The notes below the pieces were generated by a model. The model ran no database searches. It was not told where the DNA came from and was given only the letters and a program-made list of their open reading frames with translations. From Vesta saturnalis (lineage: Eukaryota > Arthropoda > Insecta > Coleoptera > Lampyridae): 64,000 nt of DNA. The DNA is taken from positions 1 to 64,000 of the forward strand of contig JARFJB010000396.1 of assembly GCA_036346205.1 (NCBI GenBank), written 5' to 3'. This document shows positions 9,264 to 21,054 of this stretch, one piece after another. Each line of letters starts with the position of its first letter. The stretch's first letter is position 1. A program made the translations under genes and the position numbers.

Positions 9264-12099
9264 CAGGGTGTCCGGAAATGGCGTGTACAACGTTTAACCT
9301 GAGAGTCCTTGGTCAAAAATAAGGCGATACGGGTAAACATACATATATCCGAATTTCTAAACGCTTTAATCGATATTAACTAAATTTGGGAAACAGAGTT
9401 GTAACATAATTTGACGTAAATGGAAACTTTTTTCGATACGTAGAAAATGAAAAAAATCTACATGGTGTCCAAAAAAAAGATGTATTTTCTTACCTCCTGT
9501 AGATATGACTTTTATTTTTTTTTACTAATAAGCCATTTTGTTTACAAACTTTTTGTACTCCTATAAAATGTTGATCAGATGTACAGTTTCGTCGCAAAAA
9601 AATAATTTACTCAACCCTACATTTAATCATTGTCTACTTACTCAGAAGGAAAGCGGGATAAAGTAAATACACAATACGCAATAGATTATTATGATTCAAA
9701 ACGTTCTCCGTTTTTTTTTTTGAATGAATTAATTTAGCTTTTCAATAAGGAACTGTAAGTAACTACTTACAATTATTAGTACTTAGTAGTTACTACTTTT
9801 AAACTTAATTTCGTCATTCATGTCTTTTCTTCTTATGGTCAGGCACGTACTTATTTAAGTAAAAGATAAATTAATTCATTCAGAAAAACGATGAACATTT
9901 TGAACAGTTATCATAATAATTTATTGCGTTAAACCCCTTACAAATTTTTAGTTGAGCAAACGGTGTAGCCAAAAAAAAATATTTTCTAGATTCCTACAAG
10001 TCTAAAACAGTAATTGTAACGTAACACTAATAATGATAACTAAAGGAAATAATGAACTGTTACCACAAATGTTCAAAATGGCCACCATTTTGTTGTACAC
10101 ATGCATTAATTCTACATCGTTAATTCTTCGTAGTGTAGCTGGATTCCTGAGGGTGTTGGCAACATTTAAAATTCTGCGATATAAATCTTCCACGCTTTCA
10201 ATAGGAGAGAAGTATTTTTGTTTTCATGGCACCCCATAAAAAAATCATATGGTGTTAGATCCGGTGATTTTACTGGCCATTTTATAGAAGCATTATTGCC
10301 TCTTCCTATCCATCGATTTGTATAAATCGTATTTAAATACTGACGCACTTCTAATGAAAAATGTGGCGGAGCACCATCATGTATAAACCACATATTATGA
10401 CGTTGTAATAAGGTCAAGTTCTCTAGTTAAGCGGGTAATGTTTCTTGCAAAAAAATTAAATAATTATTTCCATTTAAGTTATTTTATATAATAACTGGAC
10501 CTATAAGGAATTAGTCAATAATTCCTGCTCACGTATTAAATTTAAATTCATGTTGGTAATAAGTAATTTTTGTTGCATGGGGATTTTCATCAGAGTAAAC
10601 ATGTTCATTATGTAAGTTAGTTACACCGGATCTTTTAAACATCGGTAAATAAAATTCTACTACGGAAATTTGGAGTTTCTGATATCTGATTTTCAATAAA
10701 ATTGGAAAACGTTAAGCGGGATCTGGATCAATAGGTAATAAGTCTTGAATTTTTTGAACATGGTATAGATGTATAAGTTGTTCTTTTAAAACCTCATTAA
10801 CAACTGATTTTGGAACCGCTAATTCCAGCCCCAGGTATCTAGTACTTACTTTTAGGTTTTCGTCAACCTGTCTAAAATTGGTTCCACCATATCTGTTGTT
10901 CTTGTAGTACATTGACGTCCCCAATCAAAAGTTTGTGACTTTAAACTACCATTCTCACGAAGGCGTCTAACAACGTTTTCAAAGGTTTGGAGATGCGGCA
11001 CTATACAGTTAGGAAACCTTTCCCTGTAAGTTACACTTTCGCGACCATTGCATTCACAAAACCCATAAACTAACAACATATCTACTTTTTCGGCATATGA
11101 ATAAACAAAATTCATGATGACTCCGAGATAAACCATAAGAAGAAAACTATTAAATGCTAGACGGAGTTCGGTTTAATTGACATTAAAGTAATAAACACTT
11201 TTTTACTTGTCAAATTAATCATAGATAACTTTTAATAAAAGCATTATTAGTGTTAAATTACAATTACTGATTCAGACTTGTAGGAATTTAGAAATTTTTT
11301 TTTTTTTTGTGGCTACGGTATTGATTTGTAAAACGTTTCTTTTGTAGCCAACGTTATCTAAATTGACAATTTTTAAAGAACTTTCTAAAAACGCGCACTG
11401 ACCGTAAGAAGAAAATACACAAATGACGAAATTAATGTTAGATAGTACTAACTACTATTAATTGTAAGTGGTTACTTACAGTTTCCGTATTAAAAAGCTA
11501 AATTAATTCATTCAAAAAAACAGAGAACATGTTGAACCGTTATCATAATAATTTATTGCGTTAAACATCCATAATTGTGATAAAAAATCTAAATTTTTAT
11601 TGAAACTAAAACATTTTCATCTAATTATTTACTTTTTCCCGCTTTTCTTCCGAATAAGTAGGCAATGATTAAATGTAGGGTTGATTAAATTATTTTTTTG
11701 CAACGAACCATGTGACCAATATTTTAGAGGAGTACAAAAAGTTTGTACACAAAATGACTTATTATTAAAAAAAATGAAAGTCATAGCTACAGGGGGTAAG
11801 AAAATGCATCTTTGTTTTGGACATTATGTAGATTTTTTTTCATTTTCTACGTATCGAAAAAAGTTTCCATTTACGTCAAATTATCTCAATTTGTGTTACA
11901 ACCTGTTTCCCAAATTTAGTTAAAATCGGTTGAAGCGTTTAGAAATTATTTCGAAGAAACAAAATTATTTTAAAAACTTGGGACGATCTCTATCGGCAAA
12001 ACGAAGCAATTTCGGATATAAGTATAGTTACCCGGTCGTCTTATTCGTGACCAAGGAATATCTGGTTAAACGTTGTACACGCCATTTCCAGACACCCTG
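9264..12099 (-). mobile_element. Mariner-like element B with ~600-700 bp TIRs
   Basis: The termini are CAGGGTGTCCGGAAATGGCG at 9264 and its near-perfect inverse ending 12099, each bordered by TA. The inverted match continues inward for ~600 bp. Examples: 9405-9470 with 11830-11905; 9590-9660 with 11635-11700; 9710-9845 with about 11405-11515. The block at 9690-9745 is also inverted relative to 9870-9935, so the left side has its own subterminal hairpin. The transposase lies on the minus strand in the centre. Confidence 0.85.
10030..11115 (-). pseudogene. Mariner-type transposase B, broken
   Basis: The N-terminal frame (from ATG 11115) reads EKVDMLLVYGFCECNGRESV, then YRERFPNC and FENVVRRLRENGSL: a clear DUF4817 domain. 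The C-terminal part (10417-10166) has MWFIHDGAPPHFSLEVRQYL with the second catalytic Asp, then NRWIGRG and KSPDLTPYDFFMG with the third Asp. A final frame (about 10193-10030) encodes IYRRILNVANTLR-like sequence. Frames change at least twice between 10850 and 10190, and the first catalytic Asp region is decayed. Confidence 0.82.
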
Positions 12100-12121
12100 T
12101 ATATATGTATGTACGTATATA

Positions 12122-14735
12122 CAGGGTGGCGCATTAGTGTAACAAAGTCCCATATCTCCTTTATTAAAAAAATGAAATACGAAAGTTGTAAGATATGTTC
12201 TGGTGCATATTCCAAAAATATTTTTAATTATACAGGGTAGATCATAAAAGCTTAAAAGTAATTTTAATTTTTTTTTTTAATAGAAAACCCTATATATTAT
12301 TACATATTTAGATTCTACATACAATTTGAGACACATTTTATGTATAATGTCCTATACCTAAGTCTAACCGTTTTTGACAAATTTCAAATTTTTGTCAAAA
12401 TGACGTTTGCAGGCCAAAACATAGGTGGAAATCTTTTCTAAACGAAGCCTTTATCAATTAGTTATGGTTGGTTTCCTTGGAAATGGGGACCTACTCTAAT
12501 GGGCTGTATTGATATTTTTGTAATACATTCATACAGGGTGATCAAAAATGGACAATAAAAGTAGATTCAAAAAAACCTATAAAGTCATTTTTTTTAATGG
12601 AAACCCCCTATTTTTTTAATTCTATCTTATTTAGCATTAAAAATAAGGGTGACTTTGTATAAGAGTGTATATTCCAAAAAATTGTAGTTTTTGAAATAAT
12701 GACAATTTAACATTTTTTTATTGTAAAAAGGCTATACGGCTTTCAAGTTTTGTTGTTAGTTGGCCGTGACGGCGAGGCGTGGCATATAAAAATAATAGAG
12801 ATCATCAAAAGCGTCATTATTTATTGTCAGTTGATAATTTGTGTGATGCATTAATGTATTTTATAGCAAATTGATTTAAAACTTGAATTAAAATTGTAAA
12901 TAATGAATTTTTCGCAAGCCGAGATGGTTGATATGATTTTTGTTTTGGGAGCTAGTGATAAGAATACGCTCTTAGCAAGAAGACTGCATCAACAACGGTT
13001 TCCAGAGAGACGGCAACCTGAAAGAAGGGCATTTGAAAAGCTTTTGGAGCGTTTTGAAAGAACTGGCAATGTGTTATATGAAAAAATACTAGGGAAAAAC
13101 GTGCACAGACAAATGTACTATTAACAGTTACCGAAAATCCATATATTGGACAACGACCCATTTCTCAACAGGTTGGTGTTGAACGACGTACGGTACAGCG
13201 GATATTGAAATCTCAAAAAATGCACCCCTATCACATTCAACTACTTCAAGAGCTGGTTCCTGAAGATTATCAAAGACGACTGGAATTTTGTCAATGGGCT
13301 CAAAACAAAATAATCCAACAAAGAAATTTTGTTCATTTGATTTTAATAACAGATGAGGCCACATTTCACAGAAACGGAAGTGTAAACAGACACAATTTTC
13401 ATTACTATTCTACCGAAAATCCACATTTTGTAAGATATACTTCTCAAACTAGATGCTCTTTAAATGTTTGGGGAGGTGTTGTCGGTAATCATGTAATTGG
13501 ACCATATTTTTTTGATCAACGGGTAACAGGGGAAGTATACTTAGACTTTCTGCAAAACTATGTACCTAATTTGTTGCGTCAAGTGCCACAAGATACGCAA
13601 CAAGAACTGTGGTTTCTTCATGATGGGGCCCCAGTACATCATACAAGTCCGATAATAACTTTTTTAAATGCTAGATATCCAGAATGTTGGATTGGGAGGG
13701 GAGGGCCTGTTGCTTGGCCTGATAGATCCCCAGATCTTACTAAAATGGACTTTGCATTTAGTGTTGAAATGTGTAGAAATTTAAGCAGCGAATTTGAGAG
13801 ACGTATTGCATTGTGTATTCAAGAAAGAGGCGGACATTTCGAACAACTTATTCGGTAGTACGTATTTGACGTGTTTGATGTTTCTAGCACTTTTATCTGT
13901 ATAATTAGTTACAGGCTTAGTTACATTAGAGGTGTTAAGTTTATGATTAGGATTAGGACATAATTTGTTGAATCAAAAAAATATTGTCTTTAAGTTCGTT
14001 TAATAAAATAATTATTTATATGGGGTTCAATAAATTGTAATATTTCGATCTGAAGTGCTCGATTTTTTGTTTCGCCGCGCCCCGCCGTCACGGCCAACTA
14101 AGAACAAAACTTGAAAGCCGTATAGCCTTTTTACAATAAAAAAATGTTAAATTGTCATTATTTCAAAACTACAATTTTTGGAATATACACTTACACAAAG
14201 TCACCCTTATTTTTAATGCTTAATAAGATAGAATTAAAAAAATTGGGGGTTTCCATTTAAAAACATGACTTTATAGGTTTTTTTGAATCTACTTTTTATT
14301 GTCCATTTTTGATCACCCTGTATGAATGTATTACAAAAATATCAATACAGCCCATTAGAGTAGGTCCCCATTTCCAAGGAAACCAACCATAACTAATTGA
14401 TAAAGGCTTCGTTTAGAAAAGATTTCCACCTATGTTTTGGCCTGCAAACGTCATTTTTGACAAAAAATTTGAAATTTGTCAAAACGGTTAGACTTAGGTA
14501 TAGGACATTATACATAAAATGTGTCTAAAATTGTATGTAGAATCTAAATATGTAATAATATATAGGGTTTTCTATTTAAAAAAATTTAAATTACTTCTAA
14601 GCTTTTATGATCTACCCTGTATAATTAAAATATTTTTGGAATATGCACCAGAACATATCTTACAACTTTGTATTTAATTTTTTTGTATTTCTTTAAATAA
14701 AGGAGATATGGGACTTTGTCACACTAATGCCACTG
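12122..14735 (+). mobile_element. Mariner-like element C with ~660 bp TIRs and nested ends
   Basis: TA-bordered ends CAGGGTGGCGCATTAGTGTA (12122) and CAGTGGCATTAGTGTGACAA (minus strand from 14735). The inverted match runs from 12122 to about 12784 and from 14735 back to about 14074, where both arms share the GGCCGTGACGG core. Inside the TIRs two further CAGGG termini occur in mirror positions: 12233 with 14619, and 12534 with 14320. The transposase is on the plus strand between the TIRs. TIR similarity is high despite small indels. Confidence 0.88.
12903..13858 (+). pseudogene. Mariner-type transposase C, frameshifted and internally deleted
   Basis: ATG 12903 opens a DUF4817 domain (FSQAEMVDMIFVLGASDKNT, then RRLHQQRFPERRQPERRAFE). 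A frameshift near 13085-13120 separates this from a long second frame reaching 13858. That frame holds ENPYIGQRPISQQVGVERRT (second HTH), MHPYHIQLLQELVPEDYQRR, TDEATFHRNGSVNRHNF (Asp 1), LNVWGGVVGNHVIGPYFFDQ, WFLHDGAPVHHTSPI (Asp 2) and WIGRGGPVAWPDRSPDL (Asp 3). There are 36 residues between Asp 2 and Asp 3. Just after SPDLTKMDF about 50-60 codons are missing and the frame resumes at FERRIALCIQERGGHFEQLI, the usual C-terminus. Best preserved MLE transposase in the window. Confidence 0.88.
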
Positions 14736-14753
14736 TATGTATTGTATTGTATT

Positions 14754-14756
<3 letters not shown>

Positions 14757-14829
<73 letters not shown>

Positions 14830-15655
14830 AAGACATTTATCGAACAACTTGTTTATTAACATGAAATATATATTCAATTTCTGACTATGTCCCTTCGTCA
14901 AATGATATTTAGTATATGAAATATGAAACAAGCTAACATATTATAATAATTTTGATGAACAGTTTGCTTCGATTTGCAGATCAAATGACGTTATGAATTA
15001 GATGCCGGAATGTAATGAATTGAGAATCGATTTAGAGTGATGTAATTATAAGATTTTGATTATTGTAATTTTGTTTATATTCTTCAAATGGTATCCTAGA
15101 ATCATTACGTTTTGATTATTTCAATTTCAAGCTTTTCTAGTAATCCGTGGTAAATTATATAAAGTAAGTACCTAATCGAATATTATGTTTAATTTCGTGG
15201 CCAGTAATATTCGATTACTTCTTTATATAATTTAACAGCGATTACTAGAAAGCCATTGAAATTGAGAAAGGCCAAATTTAACAAACGTGATGATAGTTCT
15301 AGATAGATATTTGAAGAACCTTATTGAACAAAATTCAAAATTATCAATAATCAAAATCTTACATATCAATATTACATCTACATCATAAATCCTGATACTC
15401 AAGATTCTATTAACATTCCGGCATCTAATACAATTCCAAATTAACGTCATATCTTCGATCTACAAATCGAAGCAGCATAAAATTATTATAATTAATTAGT
15501 TAGCTTTGTTTCATATTTCATATACTAAATATCATTTTGACAAAGGGATAGTAAGTTCAAACGTTGAATATCATATATTTTCACGTTAATAATCACAAGT
15601 TGTTCTCGAATAATGTCATTATGAATAATACTATGTGGATGCTTAAATAATAACA

Positions 15656-15727
<72 letters not shown>
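14757..15727. repeat. ~970 bp palindrome bounded by (AT)n on both sides
   Basis: (AT)n at 14757-14824, then an arm to about 15190 whose reverse complement follows at about 15200-15610, then (AT)n at 15658-15727. Matching landmarks are GATGCCGGAATGT (15001) with ACATTCCGGCATC (15412), AAAGACATTT and ATATGAAATATGAAACAAGC with GCTTTGTTTCATATTTCATA, and CGATTTGCAGATC with GATCTACAAATCG. The arms meet around 15195 with almost no spacer. No coding capacity. The microsatellites themselves occupy mirror positions. Confidence 0.82.
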
Positions 15728-15731
<4 letters not shown>

Positions 15732-16057
15732 TTTGTCTTTATACGAACCTGTTTTCATCAAAAATACTTTAGTCGTTTCAATTAAAACGGGGCTGCACGT
15801 AATTTATTTAAAGAGCGACTGCAAAAATGGTTAGAATATGCTTTCGTACTTATGAAAATGTGTAATAATTAATAGATGTATATAAAAAATAATTTTTACT
15901 TTAATAACATACTGAATAATAAATATTATTAACATTTTTTGTGTTTCTACTTACAACATTGCCACAGGAAGTTGTAACTTGGATCAATAAGAATCAACAT
16001 ACTAGACGAGCTATATTTATTTCTTTTCATTGACTTGTTACTATACTAATTTATGTA
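15728..16057. other. No assigned gene
   Basis: A plus-strand stretch near 15790 reads ARNLFKERLQKWLEYAF, which looks like the end of a LINE reading frame, but nothing around it confirms this. Confidence 0.25.
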
Positions 16058-16680
16058 CAGGGTGGCCGCCGAGGTACCCGTCATACTTCGTGTTTGAATT
16101 CTATAACTAATTTTAAGTAAAAATTATTCAATTCATTTTTATTCTATTCACGTTTCTTGAAATATCGTGGTTAGAAGTCACCAGAACGGATAGGTTCTAA
16201 ACAAAAAATAAAATAACATTGTTGCTAGCGAATTTAATTATTAGCAACTTACTGGTATTGGGAAACAATCGTCGATTGTCTGTTCGTAAATTGTTATCAT
16301 CGACAGTTCGATATTTTTTTGCGTCATTTGTGTTAAAATCATGCCTGTAATTTATTCATATGAAGAATACGCATACATGATTTTCGTGTATAGATATTGC
16401 AACAGTAGTATCACCGCCTCAGTTAGGGAATATCTACGACGATATCCAAATTATCGTCTTCCAGATAAGCAAACGTTCAGTAGATCCCTCCAAACTCTTC
16501 GATTAACAGGTGTGTTCCCTAATCCGACTTGTTAAAGAAAACTTGTGCGAAGAAACATTTTTGAAGAAGTGATTGCCGAAGATGATCCTGGTACTAGTAC
16601 AACAATAATTTCTGAACTTATTGGACAAGCGAAGACGGTTGAGCAAGACATTTGGCGAGAAAATGTACTGTATCCCTATC
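16058..16680 (+). mobile_element. Mariner-like element D, truncated, with transposase N-terminus
   Basis: A TA-bordered terminus CAGGGTGGCCGCCGAGGTAC at 16058. From ATG 16341 a DUF4817 domain: YSYEEYAYMIFVYRYCNSS, then YLRRYPNYRLPDKQTFSRSL. A stop and frameshift near 16533 precede EEVIAEDDPGTSTTIISELI (second HTH region) and ENVLYPYHY. Homology ends at about 16680, before the catalytic core. The right terminus is missing. Confidence 0.72.
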
Positions 16681-16884
16681 ATTATACCAATAAAATGATA
16701 ATATTTTGTTATTATTTTATGTCATACGTAACCAGAAAAATGAGAATGGTTAAAAACATTCAGTTTTTTGCTAGAGTTTAAATAAAAATTGAAATACCAC
16801 TAAAGTTAGTAAAGATATGCATAGGAAGACCTTTGTAAAAGTTAAAGAGTATTAAATTCCCTACAAACCCAAGTAATGAAATAT

Positions 16885-17395
16885 AGGGTGTTCCATTTAA
16901 AACTTTCCAAAATTAGGTTTAAAGTTCGCAATGTTGACATGACCATATAAACACCTTGTTGAAAAACATTAATCTATGTTATCTTAGGGGACTTCTGTCA
17001 TCATTCCTCTTTCCGTTTCCGTTTTATTTCCAGTTATTATAAGTTAAAAAATGTTACAAATTTCATTGCCACATGATTTTTTCACAAATTTAGGGAATTT
17101 TTCAATTTAATTGGCAACGTTGCAAAAATATGCTATGTAAATTTCAGTGCTAAATACAGACTTTTAGGGTGAATTAAAATATATAAAAATATACAGTGTC
17201 TCATTTAGAAAATATAAAATTTTACCGCACCGCCTTTTTGGAGTACCCTGTATACTCGAAAATAATTTTTGAAGATGAATCTCTTAACCCTTAAAAACAC
17301 CTAAAATTTTTTTCGCTATCTTTGATGGTACATGAGATATTGACCTTCGTCGCACTATTTGGGCACCATGTATATGGTATAAACACTAGAACAAG
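16885..17395. mobile_element. Cluster of decayed CAGGGTG-type MITE ends
   Basis: Termini in sequence: TAGGGTGTTCCATTTAAAAC (16885), ACAGTGTCTCATTTAGAAAA (17191), inverted GAGTACCCTGTA (about 17240) and inverted GGGCACCATGTA (about 17366). They look like two overlapping or nested small elements with degraded ends. No coding capacity; exact pairing of the ends is uncertain. Confidence 0.4.
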
Positions 17396-18170
17396 ATTCC
17401 GATTTCTATCTGAAAAAGGACGTGTTATTGTGAGCTGACATTTTCCACACAACGTGTTTAAGCGCGTATTAGTTGGATCTCCTGCACTATTTTACCGCCC
17501 CCGGCGTACATTTGATGCCATGCTAAAAATTATACAGTTTAAATTAGAGTTGCTAACCAATATCGATATGGTCATGTTCTCTGGCATCAGGGATTGAGTA
17601 GCACAGAAATCCAACTGTTATGTAAAGACCCATAACGAGTATTTAGGTAACAACTATCAGCCCACTTCCGAAACATTTTATTTAATATATTTTGATAATA
17701 ACTTTTATCAAAAACTAAGGGACAATTCTTGCCATATGGTGAGTTTGCCTTTTACAGATAATCCCGAGCTTAAATGCTCGAGCTCAATAGCGACTTACCC
17801 TTAGCACTAGAACATATGGCTCTGGCTGATTCCAATTTTAAAAATTATTACTCACATTGTATCCGAACCGTAACTACATTGTTCACTATAGGAACCTAAA
17901 GGCATATTTGGCACTTTACATTACGCAAACAAGTTAAACATGCGTTCGATAACCATTTCTATAAATTAATGATTAATAGTGTTTCCGAAAAACTTATGGA
18001 AAATGTGCGTAAATATAAAGACATTAGTTTGGTGAGTAAGTGGGAGAGTCAATGTAGTGCTGGTGCATATTTTTCCAAACCCAATTTCCATAGCCGTACC
18101 ATACTTGATTAGGATATGGTAATTATTGAAACGAACAGATTGGAAGTTTTTCTGAATAAACCTATATATA

Positions 18171-19571
18171 CTGACTTCCTTAAAAATTGCAACACCTAGA
18201 ATTTAATGAACGATTTTATTGAAGTTTTCGTCAACGATGTTTTTCATTAGAACAAACAAACGATTAAAATTTGAAAACAAACGAAGAAAAACTAAAAATG
18301 TTTTTTTTAATAATGTGTTGCTCCGCCACGATTTGTAATGCACTCATTTAGACGGCGTGGCACGCTATCAATCAAGTGATCTATAGCTTCCTGTGGTATA
18401 TCAACCCAAGCTTCTTGAATCCGTAGCCGGAGATCGTGTAAGTTATCTGGAGGGTGTGGTAAATTATCCAGTCGCCTACCGACCTCATCCCATACATGTT
18501 CAATGGGCCACAAATCAGGCGACCGAGCAGGCCATGGGAGGACGGCAACGTTAGCTTCTTCCAAAAAACGTGTTGTAGCCCTTGCTGTACGAGGGCGCGC
18601 ATTATCCGGTTGGAAAATGGGATTTTCCAGCCCCTGAAGATATGGAAGCGCAACCGGTTCTAGCACATTGGCAATATAACCAGCGGCGTTTAAGTTGCCA
18701 TCAATGAAGACCAAGGGTGATCTGCTACCGTAACATATTGCACTCCATATCATCACTCCTTGAGTGACGGCTGTGTTGCGTTCCAGAAAAAATGTTGGAT
18801 TTTTACGTTTTCCACGCATCCACCTGACCCTGCTTCAACCATCGTGGGCCTACAAACAAAATCGGGACTCGTCACTAAACACAATTCGATGCCATTCGTG
18901 CGCCCAATTCGCTCTTTCGTTGCTCCATTCTAGCCTGCGTAGACGGTGAAGTGGTGTAAGAGGAAGACATAAAAATGGACCATATGAACGCAGCCCATAA
19001 GACCTTATCCGGCGATAAACAGATGACATTGACATTCTGGGTCCTACACCTCTCATCCAATCATTTGCAATCGATCGAGTTGATGAAAATCTGTCTCTTG
19101 TGGCCAAAAGTCTTAAGCGACGTTCTTCGCGATCTGTAGTCCTGCGGGGACGTCCAGATCCAGGGCGAGGTTGTTGCACCCCTTCCTCGCACCGTTTGGA
19201 CCAACATCTCAATACCGTTGTAACATTTTGGTTTGCAGGACGAGCAATTTCTCTTAGGGAAAGTCCGGCCTCTCTCATGCCAATAATACGGTCACGTTCA
19301 AAATCAGTCAATTGAGAAAAATGTTGATGTTGACGTACTCTTGGCATTGTTCCTAAGTTCAGAAGGAAATTGTAAACAAACAAGTTGCAAAATTGACAGT
19401 TTGGTTTATTTCTTCAAATTTATAGTTACTAAGGGCAAAGGAAAAAAAACTGCTAGCTAGATTTTAATCAAATTTTAATGGTTTGTTTGTTCTACTGAAA
19501 GACATCGTTGACGAAAATTTCAATAAAATCGTTCAACAAATTCTAGGTGTTGCAATTTTTATGTAAGTCAG
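18171..19571 (-). mobile_element. Tc1-type element with ~105 bp TIRs
   Basis: Ends CTGACTTCCTTAAAAATTGC (18171) and, on the minus strand from 19571, CTGACTTACATAAAAATTGC, each bordered by TA. The TIRs match for about 105 bp with few differences, through TTGCAACACCTAGAATTT and the CGTCAACGATG block. It is 1401 bp long, the usual size of a Tc1 element. It lies inside the Polinton polymerase relic. Low TIR divergence and a nearly open transposase make it one of the younger insertions here. Confidence 0.93.
18307..19347 (-). pseudogene. Tc1-type transposase (DD34E), two nonsense codons
   Basis: One frame from ATG 19347 (MPRVRQHQHF) to the stop at 18307, 346 codons, a normal Tc1 length. The paired HTH region is at about residues 10-110 (FERDRIIGMREAGLSLREIA, then GSGRPRRTTDREERR between the two helix bundles). 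Catalytic residues are Asp in IVFSDESRF, Asp in IFQPDNARPRTA, and Glu in WPIEHVWDE; 34 residues separate the second Asp and the Glu. Two in-frame stops (TAG just after DESRFCL, and TGA five codons later) are the only lesions I see, so the frame is intact apart from those codons. The start at 19347 is preferred to the upstream ATG because it gives the usual N-terminus. No active protein can come from this copy. Confidence 0.92.
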
Positions 19572-20055
19572 TATATGAGGAATGTACTATCTATAGAAGT
19601 TTTCTGCACTACTTCCATTATAGTTATGTTTTAACTAAATTTGTAAATAAATCCAAGCTCATGTATACCGATACGGATAGATTGATTTACGATTTTTCTG
19701 TACCATGTCCAGGAAAGAAAATATTGGAAAATTCGATACGTCCGATTATTCTCCCGGCAATATCTTTGGTATACCTCTAGTAAGTACAAAAATTCCTGAC
19801 TTGATGAAAGATAAAGGTACGACCTTGTCATGAAGGAATTTGTGGTTAAATGTACGCTTATTCAGTTATGGGGAGCAAAATTATAAATAAAACTAAAAGT
19901 GTTGTTAGGGCAGTCTAAGTAAATCACCATAGAAGAATATAGGTTGGCATTATTTGATTACCAATTACAAGAAGGTTCTAAATCCGCTTGACGATAAAAG
20001 GGTTATAAGTGTTGGGTCAACTGATACATGGCCGTGGGGTTATGGTGCTATACAA

Positions 20056-21054
20056 TAATGCCTGTAAATAATTAAGGCATACCTTGACGACAAATAATTG
20101 TACACAAAAATTAAGCTAAATAAGTATATTGAATGTTTTGTATAAATGTATGATACCATAAGTGGTGTAAGTATAGCTTTAGATAGTTTAAATGTTGAAA
20201 TTGTATGCAAATGTACATAAAGAATTTACTCACTTGTCATAATACGGTCGTAGCATTTAGTTTAGACACAATTCGTGATAATTACAAATATATCTGATTA
20301 ATTATAAATTAGTGTATTGCAAGTGCTGCACATGATGCAAACCACAAGCCTCTAAATATATTCGTCGATATGGCATTAGAGAAAAATATTAAGTACCAGT
20401 TTGCTCTATTCACAAATGTCAATTGTGAAATTTATATTTGAATATTGGAGAAACATGATGCTCTTTATATTGGAGAAACCTTGGTAGTCAAAATGTGTAA
20501 GCATGCGCTGAAAGAAAATTCCTCGATTGACTTAAGAGAGAGGCACCACAATCTTTTGGTTTCTCATCTTAATCTCATATTATTCCCATGAAGCAGGACT
20601 AATCTACATTACAACTTAAGATGCCAGTTTCAGTCTGATTTAATCTACTTCAAACGGGTGGAACAAAAGTTGCCATGACAGAACCAGTGCGCATGTGCAA
20701 AGGTTAATAATAATCAAACAAGTGTACATTACTGAAAATAAGAAAAAGACAATATTGCGTAAACTGATTTGTTAGTTTTGAGTACTATATGTATATTAAT
20801 ATAAATATCTTGTTACACAGAAAAGGCTATATAGTAATTTTCCATCTTCGGAGAGCACATATCGTCATTGTCAAATATGTGTAATGCAGCGGAGGTTCTC
20901 GACATGACGAACATTGGGTAGGTAGCATCAATTTTTTGCACGTGTGTATGGTATTCTATCCTGCTGTAGAAACTAAATTTAGCTAAAGTATACTTCCGAG
21001 ACATTTTTACCTTCGTTACCCACATATACATAATTTGCTACTGCATAATGTTTG
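20056..21054. other. No assigned gene; possible GIY-YIG scrap
   Basis: At 20420-20540 the plus strand reads DALYIGETLVVKMCKHALKE, which resembles the YIGET-x-R-x-L-K-x-R-L-K-E-H core of PLE-type GIY-YIG nucleases, but the flanks are decayed. The rest shows no recognisable feature. Confidence 0.28.

Larger units (their letters stand above)
17540..20055 (+). pseudogene. Polinton/Maverick-type DNA polymerase B relic, split by a Tc1 element
   Basis: Collinear pieces of a protein-primed family B polymerase, in order. (1) 17570-17770 reads IDMVMFSGIRD, then NEYLGNNYQPTSETFYLIYF followed by DNNFY, the decayed motif A (D-x-N-N-L-Y in the family). (2) 17940-18165 reads FDNHFYKLMINSVSEKLMEN then VRKYKDISLV, motif B (NSVFGKTMENVRK), followed by FSKPNFHSRTILD and LEVFLNKPIY. 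(3) After the Tc1 element, 19572-19700 reads FHYSYVLTKFVNKSKLMYTD followed by TDRLIYDF, motif C (DTDS altered to DTDR). (4) 19960-20050 reads NYKKVLNPLDDKRVISV and WPWGYGA, the usual C-terminal end. Many stops and shifts are present. The exonuclease domain is absent upstream and no Polinton integrase or capsid gene is seen nearby. Confidence 0.8.

Noticed and set aside
15728..16057. LINE C-terminus suggested by FKERLQKWLEYAF
   Set aside because: A single short phrase with no supporting RT motif upstream.
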